Positions 31,901 through 41,690 of a stretch of DNA of 64,000 nucleotides are shown here, piece after piece; positions within the stretch are counted from its first letter, which is position 1; each line of letters opens with the position of its first letter. The stretch spans positions 18,263,461 to 18,327,460 of the forward strand of contig NC_134933.1 of the NCBI RefSeq assembly GCF_051020765.1, written 5' to 3'. The stretch is from Lasioglossum baleicum (lineage: Eukaryota > Arthropoda > Insecta > Hymenoptera > Halictidae). The notes under the pieces are model-generated. The model saw only the letters and a program-made list of their open reading frames with translations, made no database searches and was not told the DNA's origin. A program made the translations under genes and the position numbers.

Positions 31901-34900
31901 AAGAAGTTTCATCTCGAACAAAGATCCGCTAATTATTATAAATTCGCAAGTGCAAGTTGAAGTTCTAAAACGAGAGGCTGTGCTCGTTAGCGGTCCTTTC
32001 GGAGCACAATAGGGCAAGAAGACGGTTAAATGGACCGGGCCGAATGCTCGCAAGGTAAACAGTAATTAACAGAGGTGGTTCTCCCGGAGGCGAAAGTAAA
32101 AATGTAAAGGCTCCTGTGCCACGTGTCACCATTTCCAAGGTGATGAAGGCCATCGCTGTGGTTCGTTTCCCCGCGTGTTTTTCGCTCAGTTCTCTCTTCC
32201 CGACGTCTCCTCTCGAGACACAGCCTAATAGTCCTGTCGCTATCTCGCATTGTAATCAGAGGGTGGCAGCATGGCTTCCTGCTGGTGGTCCAACTCATTC
32301 GCGCGGCATCAATATTTGATCATGGCGGACGGAAACGAGAAGCATGTGTATGCGCTCACGCATTCAGAACGGACTACAGACAGTTCGTTTCATTGAGTAT
32401 CCTTGGCACAGTGGCTGGAAAACCTCATCATCAGAAACTCACGAATTCTCTAATTTTCCAGACTTTTTAATCCTTCCTCTATTCAAACATTTGAAATTAC
32501 CCGACGAGCCGACACGAGTACTTTCGGCTTGTTCATTTTACATTCATTCCAATTTTAAGGGTACTCTTGCGGAGAATTTTCAAATCAATTTTTAATACGC
32601 GGGTAGTGTGTGTTTGGTGTCTATGCTGTAGCAGCTGCACTCGATTTCCTTGTTTTATATAAACTCGTCATCAAAAGGTAGCAAAACCTGATTTCTTAGG
32701 TGTGTTAAATCTTTCTACACTTTCTCTGTTGAAAACGTTGCAAATAGTTATGTATTTTTATATATTTTATTTTCTACTTTTATTGTCATCGGAAGCAAGC
32801 GTATATACAAAATTTCAGCAAGATTGGACCCTGGGAAGAGGTTTAAAATTCGATTACAAGATTTGACGCATACAACAACAACAACACGGCGAGTTAATAT
32901 AAGCGTGGTAAAAAAGAAATCGATGAAGATTTTAAGGGAACACGGTCAGAAACATTTGAAAAGAAAATGATAATTGGGAAGATGAATAGATCGAACAGTG
33001 ATGCCAGAAATAGTTCTGAGGTCTCCTTTGCGGTGTAATTCGAAGATCTCCGAGTGTTATAGGTTCATAAAGGAAATAGTATTCACGGTCTATACATATA
33101 TAGTGGTGTGTCGATTATCTGATTTCAGCCCTTTCCCATCCCCCAGGCCTAATGTAATCGGAGTCGCGCAAGCACATTAGCTCCCTTGGAGCTGTCCTAG
33201 CGTACCTTGATGTTCCGCCGTGTTATGGACCGTCCTAATTGTCCCTTAGGAGGCAGTGTTTGTACAGGCGAAACTTTTTTCCCTCCTTCTAGGTCTCGTA
33301 CACACAAAATTATTTCCCGATCCGTCAACGTGGAGTCATTGTCGGTGTCGTGTTTCTCGATGGGACAAGTCTCCCTTGAAATTACCATGGAGAGAAAGGC
33401 ACTAAGAGATTCTACAATAATTAATAATCGCTTACAATTAATTTTCAATCAACTTTCTAAAATGCTACTGCGAAACATGCTCATCAGATATTATAGTAAA
33501 ACATGATCCTTTATATTTATCTGCAAAATTTAAACATAACTTTACGACCTCGAACATTTTCATTGTAATATATAATTTCATTCATTTTATACATGAATTG
33601 AGAAATCCTATAATCGAACACATGGAGAACAAATAAGAAATTCACTATAATTACGGAGCGCAATATCCATCACGCATAATTAGAGTAGAATAGCAAAGCG
33701 CACGGATAATTGGTGTAAGCAACGGCTCGTTAATCATACGTTACGGATCGTTGTCCGCTAGAGACGGTTGCACCTTAGATCCTAAACTTAATTCGATGCT
33801 CGATTTCGCTAATTGGACCTAACTCGGCTTGTTTACATTGGGAACGTGGTCGCTACTCATCCCCAGGATGACGTTAATTAGACTATCCCGGTCCCTGCTC
33901 GAGGGTCGTTTAGATATCACCTCGCGATTATATCTCGTTTCTAGAAAGACAGCGTTTAACAAGGCGGTCCGCCGCGACTTCTCTCATCGATAATTGAGGT
34001 CGACCGTGCCCATTTGTCTCCGCATTAAACCGAGCCATTCGATCCGACAGGAATTTCCGTCTTACGGCCCTTCAAAGGGATAAGTGTGTCAAGAAACCGC
34101 CGGGGAATTAAACTACATCCGCGAAACAACGAAACTTTTCCCTCTCAGTCCGCTGCCAAGGGTGCGGGCTGGGTCAAACATGGTGTAACAAGCCGTTTCC
34201 TTATAAACAGCTTATAAAATTCATTATATTTTCGTTAAATGTGATTAAATAAAACGATTTTTATATTTAGTCTCTCTTATTCTAATCTGAATGCAAACAT
34301 CTGATATTTGTTTCCCGTTAAAAAATTAGGAAATGCTATTCAATTGATAAAATAAGGAAGTATCTTGGAAAAATCTGTTCTACAACAAATGACTAGTTTG
34401 TAAAGGTATTTGTGTTTCATCTAACATGGAAAATGGAGTCACTATACACGTGACCGTAAGCTCATGACGCTTCGCGTGGCTTGCTAGCTGGACGAGCGTT
34501 AATTATCCAAGGGGAAACAGCTCTCCCGACTTTTTGGCTGTTAAGTTTGATCGGCCGGTCAAAGGAGCCGTCGATGCAGTCACAGAAGCGTGCAACAAAG
34601 TTGTTAACAGTCGGTATATAAAGAAACGGGGGAGGTGTGGCGACCGGGGGGGCAAGGGACTGATAGGAGAAAGGAGGACGGGTATAACCGAGTCTTCTGC
34701 CGTGAGATGAACCATGAACAGAGCTCAATCTCCCGGAATCCTGAAGAACGGACACTGATCCACTCGAGGGACGACTCGGGAGCAAACCATCTGGAAGAGC
34801 GTCTTCCAAAAGGACCAGACACAGAGGCTGTGGCCCCTGCACGTTTGCCTACGCGTCCACACAGGTGCTCCTCTAGTTACTCTGCACAGAAATTATGGAA

Positions 34901-35134
34901 GATCTATTAATACGTGGAGATCATATACAACCTGTAACAAATAATAAGACAGACATGGGTTCTGGGAAATCGCACCAATGACCTGACGCTATCTGACACA
35001 GAGTACCCCAGTTACTAGATCATTTTCAAATAGAATTACCCTTATCTTTTTTTGAAATTCACATTTATTCTTTTACAAACAAATTCGAATGTTAAATGAT
35101 GATGCATTTGTATGTTCATATTCTACCGTCAGTA
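31901..35134. other. No gene recognised
   Basis: Frames of 60-126 codons on both strands overlap without consensus. About 34440-34900 is GC-richer and includes TATATAAAG at 34614-34622. No initiator or downstream element is at the expected distance, so I do not call a promoter. The 126-codon minus frame (34462-34842) and the 91-codon plus frame (34635-34910) exclude each other and neither is recognisable. About 32600-33000 and 34200-34440 are AT-rich. Confidence 0.45.
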
Positions 35135-35138
35135 TTAA

Positions 35139-35377
35139 CACATTACCGACCGGTCATTATTGCATAATTTTAAGAAATCTATGGAACATGGCTAAACACT
35201 TTTTAATGGAACCTTCAATGGAAACAGCAATTTTCATTGAGAACTAACAAGTCACCCACAATATCGTTATCTAATAATTTCATTTAAGATTGCAATGTGA
35301 AAGAAAATTTCTATGCTTTCTTTTGGTACAACACAATTATTGAAAATCCTATTAATAGGCTTCCGGTAGATAAAGTG
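35139..35377 (+). mobile_element. piggyBac-like MITE family 2, complete copy
   Basis: The element is flanked by TTAA at 35135-35138 and 35378-35381. Ends are CACATTACCGACCGG and CCGGTAGATAAAGTG. The 239-bp interior aligns with 26705-26943, with shared blocks ATGGCTAAACACTTTTTAAT, AGATTGCAATGTGAAAGAAA and AATCCTATTAATAGGCTTCC. Non-coding. An 85-codon frame begins in it (35297) and is repeat-derived at its start. Confidence 0.85.
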
Positions 35378-35381
35378 TTAA

Positions 35382-35573
35382 CTTTTAATAACTTACAATC
35401 TCAAAACTTAAAATTTACTACTTTAAGCATAAACAAAGGTGTCGACTATTCTAGCAAATATCTGTTTTGCAATAAAGTAGTTATTTTATCGAATAAAAAT
35501 TTAATTATGTTGGAGTCATATAAAGTTCCATGTAACCAGATATCAGGCATGTAGAAAATGGAATGCGAGAAGG
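35382..35573. other. Spacer between two piggyBac-like MITEs
   Basis: An AT-rich stretch of about 190 bp separates a family-2 element and a family-3 element. No structure is seen in it. Two TTAA-type insertions this close may reflect an AT-rich, TTAA-dense target. Confidence 0.5.
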
Positions 35574-35577
35574 TTAA

Positions 35578-35779
35578 CCCCTTGCCGTACCATTTTCTTT
35601 ACAGTTACATCGGTTAAAACACAAAAATGTCGTAGAAGGGAAAAGAAAGTGTATAGTTTTTGTATGGCTCAACGAATCAAATTTCATTTGATCTAAAATG
35701 AAACGCATAACATTCATATTTGTTAGAGTATGTTAAGAACCTTCATCACGAGTCTGGCTCGTCAAAATATGGCAAGGGG
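35578..35779. mobile_element. piggyBac-like MITE family 3
   Basis: TTAA (35574-35577) is followed by CCCCTTGCCGTACCATTTTC. The right end is GTCAAAATATGGCAAGGGG then TTAA (35780-35783). The inverted terminal match is CCCCTTGCC, with a looser match beyond. The length of 202 bp, TTAA flanks and CCC...GGG termini indicate a piggyBac-like non-autonomous element. The right interior TTCATCACGAGTCTGGCTCG is also seen, altered, at 41649. Confidence 0.8.
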
Positions 35780-35783
35780 TTAA

Positions 35784-37857
35784 TCCAGCATTTTCTTCAG
35801 AAGTGGGAGCACTGTCTCCGACAGTGTATAGGATCGCGAAGACACTATTTTGAAGGGAAAATAGTGTGTAAACATTTTTATTAGTCCCATTCATTTTTCA
35901 GGTACAGCTTGTATAATATATTTAGAGATTGAAGTGTCCATTGCAATTCGTTTCGTTCAATGGCTACCGTAGAAACGGACACGTGGGTGCAACGCATACA
36001 CACGCGTACACAGACGCAGGAGCTTACGTGTTACATTGGGATCACCTGCTGTCTGTCCACATGTCGCCCGCAGGCAGAATCGTTCAACCGACACCGGGCC
36101 TATTCTGGGCCAATCGTCTGTTGAATTACACCTCTTTCTTTTATTTCTACCCCCGCTTCCCACCGCACGATACACCAACGAGAAACCATCTATCCAATGG
36201 ACTATTAGTATCCAAATTCCTCGAAACTGTCGGTTAATTTCCATCAAAAGGAGTGTAGGATCTTTCTGTCCATTATCGAAACTCTAGATCGAAGTCACAG
36301 AACATTGCTTCAATGAGGGAAATTCCTTCAACGTTACTGAAGGGAAAACGCTTTAAAATCCCACCGGAAAGGGACTTTGAGAGAAATCTTTTCCCGTCGT
36401 CGAATAGGCCCTTTGAAGCAGTACAACTTCGTCCTGAGGAATTTTTCTGTGGCGTTGTAAATAACCGAGATATTTTCACTTTGTTCGACTCCTGTGTCTA
36501 AAAATTAATACGGCGGAAGTCGTGCGGATTGTGAATTTATTCTCGATAGAATCGTTGGTATGGTTACCATCCACAGTAAGACCTCAGTAATGTGTCTTCA
36601 GTAATGCGTTTCATATGCAACGCTATTTATTGCACAAATTAATAAATATTAAATCCTGTTTAGTTCGGATAAAGGAGTATCTGTATCTAATTTTGTTTAA
36701 TGTAAAATACATGCTACACCGTCTCAAATTACACACAGGTACTATGAACCAATGTTCATCTATTAGTAAATGGCAGAAATTTGTTCGAGTACAATAGCGC
36801 CTCGCTCGTTGCACAAAATGAGACCGAAAAACGAGAGAAAAATCGAGGTTGTGCAACGAAAGAGGTAACCAATCACGCGAATTGCGTCTCCACAATCCCA
36901 CTCCATATTTTCTAGAACTTCAAACAACTCGCGGTGAGAATCGCTCGAAGATTCCGGTGGAATGAACGAGGTTGCAACAATCGAGGTTTTACCGCGATAG
37001 ATTCTTCTCGCATGGAGAACGTGTAGCGAAATTTCAGTTTTCGTCGAAGGGGCTCGATTGATTTCCGATTAATCAGCATGCGTGCAGCCACGTGAGCGGG
37101 AATTGGCCAGCACCCATCCCCCGTTTCGGCACCCCCGTTTCCGTTGTCTCGCGACAAGTCCGGTACACAATCAAGACGAGGCGGATACTGTTTACGGAGC
37201 GTCGTTCCAACGACGACGGGCTAATGGCTCGAAGACATTAAGTTAATTGCTTGGCACATCGTACCTATGTACTCGCATTTGCGTGCGCGGACGAGCCCAT
37301 CTTTCGTTCCCCTCTCCCCGTGCAACGCGTCCCTTTCCCACCTTTCTTCTATCGTCACGTAATGTTCTCCGTAATGGAGGCGTCGTAAAGGACATAAGTG
37401 CTTCCCACCGCGGAAAACAGCCTCGTCGTCCACGTCAATATTCGATCCATTAAAGTGGAAGTTTTCAGACAGGTTGTTGCACTTCCTCCCCCACCACACG
37501 CCCCGCGCCCCGCCGATTCGAATCCGGGAAAATATTTTTACGCCCCTGCTGGAACAGCCGAGCGCAATTCTCGCCCCGCACATTTTGCTTTTCCAGGGAC
37601 CAGGGACCGGGAGGACAATTGCTTTGCTACCGGGAATTATACCTTTAAAAACTCGGCAGTTTTGTACCTTAGGATTTCCGCAGAATGCTGTGAATGCGCG
37701 AAATTTCGATTTTCATGGATGATTATCTGAAACCAGTACGAAGAAATAATTTATTTAGTCGTTAAACATATTCCTTACGTATATCTATTAACAACAATAT
37801 CTAATTTCAATTTTAATTTAATTTCAGAAGTACTGTTTTAAAACTGTTGAAATACAG
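35784..37857. other. No gene recognised
   Basis: Several frames of 60-120 codons overlap on opposite strands at about 35929-36290 and 37220-37730. The second lies in GC-rich, pyrimidine-rich sequence. GATTCGAATCC at about 37515 resembles a tRNA T-arm, but no acceptor stem or A box accompanies it. No protein family is recognised. Confidence 0.45.
36806..36859. other. 11-bp perfect stem hairpin
   Basis: TCGTTGCACAA (36806-36816) and TTGTGCAACGA (36849-36859) are exact complements around a 32-base purine-rich loop. A related AACGAGGTTGCAACAATCGA occurs about 110 bp further on. Could be a small foldback or a structured RNA element. Confidence 0.55.
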
Positions 37858-38193
37858 CTAAGGGGGTAGACTTGTTTCCAAGATTGCGAAGATGGTGTTC
37901 TCAGTAGCCAAAGCGCTAGATAAAAGATCAATCTAGGTCGCGATCGTCCTCAAAAGTCCTATTTTTACGTTTACAAGGTGTAATTTGCATTATTCGGCAA
38001 CATTCCGAACGCTTATTCTGTACGCTTCCGAATAATGCAAACTACGCTGCTGAATGGCGCGAATTATGACTCGTGAACGTAAAACTACGACTTCTGAGGG
38101 CGATCGCGGCGTAGATTGATCTTTTACCTAGCGCTTTTGACTACTGAAAAACCCCATCTTTGCATTATCGAGAAATGAGAAGTCTACACTTAA
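37858..38193. mobile_element. 336-bp foldback element
   Basis: The left arm (about 37862-37997) and right arm (about 38028-38189) are long inverted repeats. Each carries GTAGACTT, AAGATGG, GCGCTAG-TAAAAGATCAATCTA, GCGATCG-CCTC and TTTTTACGTT / TTTTACGTTC. They meet at an exact core stem TGCATTATTCGG / CCGAATAATGCA around a 30-base loop. The right arm has about 22 extra bases near the core. The outer edges are CTAA (left) and TTAA (right). Non-coding. Outer TTAA suggests a piggyBac-type origin, but only tentatively. Confidence 0.85.
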
Positions 38194-38233
38194 ATTACTC
38201 GTGATGTATCAGATGAACGAGAGGTACAATTAA

Positions 38234-38478
38234 CCCTTTGCACTCGAATGGCGACTCTGAGGCGCCACTAAAAATTGCCATACCATTGTTCAAAACAGTT
38301 TTGACATTATTAAATGTGTCTGTATTCTATAAATTGTAAAAATCTCAACTGTTATATAGTACAAGAAAACATTTCAATTTGATGTGCACAGTGTAAAAAA
38401 GATTACATAGAACAAAACTGATCTGGGTTGAAACAAATATCTTGATATTGGAATTGAAATTGCTTCGAGTGCAAAGGG
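38234..38478 (+). mobile_element. piggyBac-like MITE family 1, complete copy
   Basis: TTAA (38230-38233) precedes CCCTTTGCACTCGAATGGCG, and the right end is CTTCGAGTGCAAAGGG then TTAA (38479-38482). The 15-bp terminal inverted repeat is CCCTTTGCACTCGAA. The 245-bp interior is AT-rich except for GACTCTGAGGCGCCAC near the left end. CCC/GGG termini abutting TTAA are the standard piggyBac arrangement. No transposase. A 107-codon minus frame (38345-38668) overlaps it and has no recognisable domain. Confidence 0.9.
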
Positions 38479-38482
38479 TTAA

Positions 38483-39149
38483 CGAGTAAATTGATTGAGT
38501 GAAAAATAGTGTTAACATAAATATAGATCGTTGCTTAACTTCTCCTGCAACAATGTTTTCAACATTTTCTTTGAATAAAGGTTGCTTACATTGTTCGATA
38601 ATAATATACTGTGTCTCGAAGACTAGCTGTGACTTGAGGAAGCACACTGTAATATACACTGTGTACACTGTAATAACAGCCTTCTAATTTTTACAACCAT
38701 TAATTTGGACATTACGGCAGTGCAGAAAATGATTGTTAATACATAGCTAACGGTATATGTATAGGAGGCTCGAAGAATGAAATGGGACGTAAGAGGCGAC
38801 AGAGAGACGACGAAAAGGAGCAGAAGGGCAAGAAGGGAAGGATAGAGGCGAAGGAAGAGAACGAGGAGGGTTCGGTGCCGCGTAGTTGGGTACTCAGAAA
38901 CTCACCAAGACCCCCTAACGAGCTCCTTTCTTCCCTTCCTATTTATTTCTGTTCCTTATTTAACCGACCCCCACCAGCCACGATCTATCCTTCTCGGTTC
39001 GTCGTTCCGTTTCCCTCCGGTCTCTCGTGAAACACCAAAAATCCTCTTTCTTCGTTGCAACAGCAGCGATCCACCCTACGGCGCTTTCCAACGGAGACCA
39101 ACCCTCTGAATCGGCCGAATAAAAGTGTTCGCAGAGCCGGCAGTATGTT
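38483..39149. other. No gene recognised; purine-rich stretch
   Basis: About 38780-38870 is nearly all purine on the plus strand. It yields the charged N-terminus (Lys/Arg/Glu) of an 82-codon frame that I consider spurious. Pyrimidine-rich DNA follows. Confidence 0.45.
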
Positions 39150-39159
39150 GACGTATAAT

Positions 39160-39790
39160 AAAACACCCTTTTTCTTTCGTTGCAGTTGAATTAAACGCGC
39201 CCCCTTACATTTTAACCGTGGACACTGAAATCATATTCCTATAAACCTTGGGATTAAAACGGCGTTAACAAAACCCTGCATAAAATTTCCTCAAGTTTAT
39301 TTATTCGTGGAATAATTAATAATAATTCGTGTACGAAGTTCAACGAAATTCTTTTGCCATGAAAATTAATTTTATTCTCGCTCTCACTTCCTAGATTGTT
39401 CTCTCTACTTCTCCTAGTTGTAAAAGAAATCCACTGTAGCTCATAGTTGTCTTTCTATGTTATTCAATATTCTTCGGAATGAAAAGAACAAGATACAATC
39501 CCCATAGTCATAATCGTGAAGAAGAACACCCTTTACCGTTCGTTGCACTTAAATTGAAAGCACCTCTTTCATTTAAACTTGTGCACACTGAAATTATATT
39601 CCTGTAAATTGCATTTTTTTCAATTAAAATACTGTTAAAACACCCTCGACGAGTTATTCAAAATAATTCAAAAACGAGATCTGTAGCAACAAATTAAACT
39701 TTTTTCGAGTTTCTTCCTCTTCCTGAAGATCTTTTCTACTTGTGAAATTCACTAGTTCCTAGTTCTTTTTCAATCCTCCAGGAAACCTGT
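39160..39790. repeat. Degenerate tandem duplication, about 360-bp unit
   Basis: The unit starting at about 39160 (AACACCCTTTTTCTTTCGTT) recurs at about 39521 (AACACCCTTTACCGTTCGTT). Ordered matches follow: TTGAATTAAACGCGCCCCCT / TTAAATTGAAAGCACCTCTT, GTGGACACTGAAATCATATT / GTGCACACTGAAATTATATT, then ATTAAAACGGCGTTAA / ATTAAAATACTGTTAA, and further on a CTTCCT...TCTCTACTT / CTTCCT...TTTCTACTT block. This is the longest tandem unit in the window. Non-coding. Confidence 0.7.
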
Positions 39791-40339
39791 TGCTCGCAAA
39801 ATAAATTAGTGCATGCGCTATACTAGCAAGTAGTAAATCTATTTTTTGGAGCGGAGAACGAATAATCCTCGAAATCCAGTGATAATTTTCCTCGAATCGT
39901 GCCCGACACAACAACCCCCCGGAGCCATAATCGCGGCCGCGAGCTCGGTTTATTAAAATTTCCTAGCAATTTCCTTCAGACTGCGGCACGTGTCCTCTAA
40001 TCCGTCGAATATTTCGACTCGTGCAATTTTCCTTTTCCCTCGATATTCGTTCGAGGATTGATCCCACCTAACAAACGAGAACCAGAGAAAGAGAGGAAGA
40101 GAAAGAGAGATTCGCCCCTCCTTTCCCCACACCCGCTGTCAATCCAGCCGCTTCCGATTCTCTCTTTCTCTCTCTAATCCTCGTAGGAACCACCGCAGCT
40201 TGTTATTAATGAATCTCCATGCGGCCGTTCCACGACGTAGGTGAAATAAAAAATGGCGCTCTCACGACTTTACCACCCCAGTGTCGTTGAGAGGGCGGCT
40301 TGTGGAACGGCGACAGGGGTAGCAGGGGGTTGAGCGCAC

Positions 40340-40368
40340 GAGAGAGAGAGACAGAGAGAGAGAGAGAG
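40340..40368. repeat. (GA)n microsatellite
   Basis: An imperfect GA run with one ACA interruption, giving serine/leucine-rich minus-strand translations. Confidence 0.88.
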
Positions 40369-41549
40369 GTGAGGCGAGATGGAAGGAAGGTTCGGGGGGT
40401 GAAACTGCGCGAATAAAAATGCCCGGTTTCTGAGCCGGCACCGAACGGGGGTGGGTTGTTCGTCGACGAAGGGGCGAGAGGGGGTGGACGAAACGGGGTG
40501 GCGTGCTCCAACGACTTGTGATCTGATCAATAAGCCGGTATAGGGGATTATTTTGCGACAGGAACTGTGTGTGACTCTTCCTCCGCGAATCCTCTGGCTT
40601 CCACGCTCCATCGAAAAAGAAAACTTCGAACCCGGTTCACGGTTCATCTTCATCGGAAGAGAGCCCCTGTTGATAGGCTTGCCGCTTCGTTGTTTAACGC
40701 TGAAACCAACTGGGGGAAACGAATGACCTATTTCAAATTTCTAGCTTCGCTATTAAGAGAATCGCAAGCTGAAGTTTATTTTGTATTTTGATTTATACAG
40801 AATTTGATTGTTGGTATGCAGTGTTGGGCAAATTTTATTTCAAATAATAAATAAACGTATGATTTTAATTGCAAATAAAAACTAAACTTTTTATTGACAT
40901 AAATTATTATTTCTTATTTGCAAATAACAGATTATTTATTATTTGGATCGAGGTGGAAATTATTTTTCGTATTTCGTTTAAAAATCGACATAGGCCACTT
41001 TCAAAATAAACGGCTGATTTATTTAAACAAAACTATTTCACGAGTTCATCGATGTCCTCGAAGGACCACATTCCAGATCCCGGGGGAGAATGGGATCGGG
41101 AAGACAAAGATATCCGGGTAGCAGGAAAAATGATCAACGAGAAGGAAGAGTCACAGGCGGTGCGGTATTGTGCATGGCACAAAGCACAGGTTTTCCTCCA
41201 TTTCTTTCCGTTCCTCTTCCCGCTTTGACCGCTCTATATCAGTTTCTCCATTCTCCGGCTTCGTTTCGGTGAATAATACCGCCTCGGATATAATAATACT
41301 CCCGCGCAAAGCACAATGCGATATTTTCTCATGGCAAATTATCTCTGCGTTGCCTCCCCGAGTTCCTTTCCACCTGCTTCTTATCCTCGCGTTCCCTTCG
41401 CTTGATCATTTCCCCCCCTTAATTTAGAACCTTCAACAAATACCTCTTTGATATTCTCTTAATCATTTTGGTAAATTCAACAAAATTTATGTGAAGTACC
41501 CTTTTAACATTTCGATGTTTGTATTGTTATTCGTGCTACTTCCTTAATT

Positions 41550-41579
41550 TTTCTAGAAGTGTATAAAATTCATAGTCTA
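41550..41579 (-). repeat. hAT-like MITE, right-end fragment
   Basis: AGAAGTGTATAAAATTCATA followed by GTCTA is a decayed family right end. It is followed by CTGATCAC, the same octamer that follows the 15197 copy. No left end with a matching octamer was found upstream. Confidence 0.55.
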
Positions 41580-41648
41580 CTGATCACTCTCAACATCCTT
41601 TTGAAACATTAAAAAATATTGAACTACATATAGTTTAATGTTTAAACA

Positions 41649-41690
41649 ATGTTCATCATGAGTTTAACTCGTTCTTATACGATGCGGGGT
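41649..41690 (-). mobile_element. piggyBac-like MITE family 3, end fragment
   Basis: TTCATCATGAGTTTAACTCG followed by TTCTTATACGATGCGGGG and then TTAA matches the right 45 bp of the 35578 element with substitutions. The rest is absent. Confidence 0.55.

Larger units (their letters stand above)
39791..41640. other. No gene recognised
   Basis: The GC-richer segment 40080-40560 holds a (GA)n run and opposing frames of 101-127 codons shaped by it. About 40800-41050 is AT-rich. No recognisable domain. Confidence 0.45.

Noticed and set aside
34605..34650. TATATAAAG as a core promoter
   Set aside because: No initiator (TCAGT-like) about 30 bp downstream and no supported transcript; TATA-like words are common in this composition.
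37505..37540. tRNA-like T-arm (GATTCGAATCC)
   Set aside because: No acceptor, D-arm or anticodon arm can be built upstream at the right spacing.
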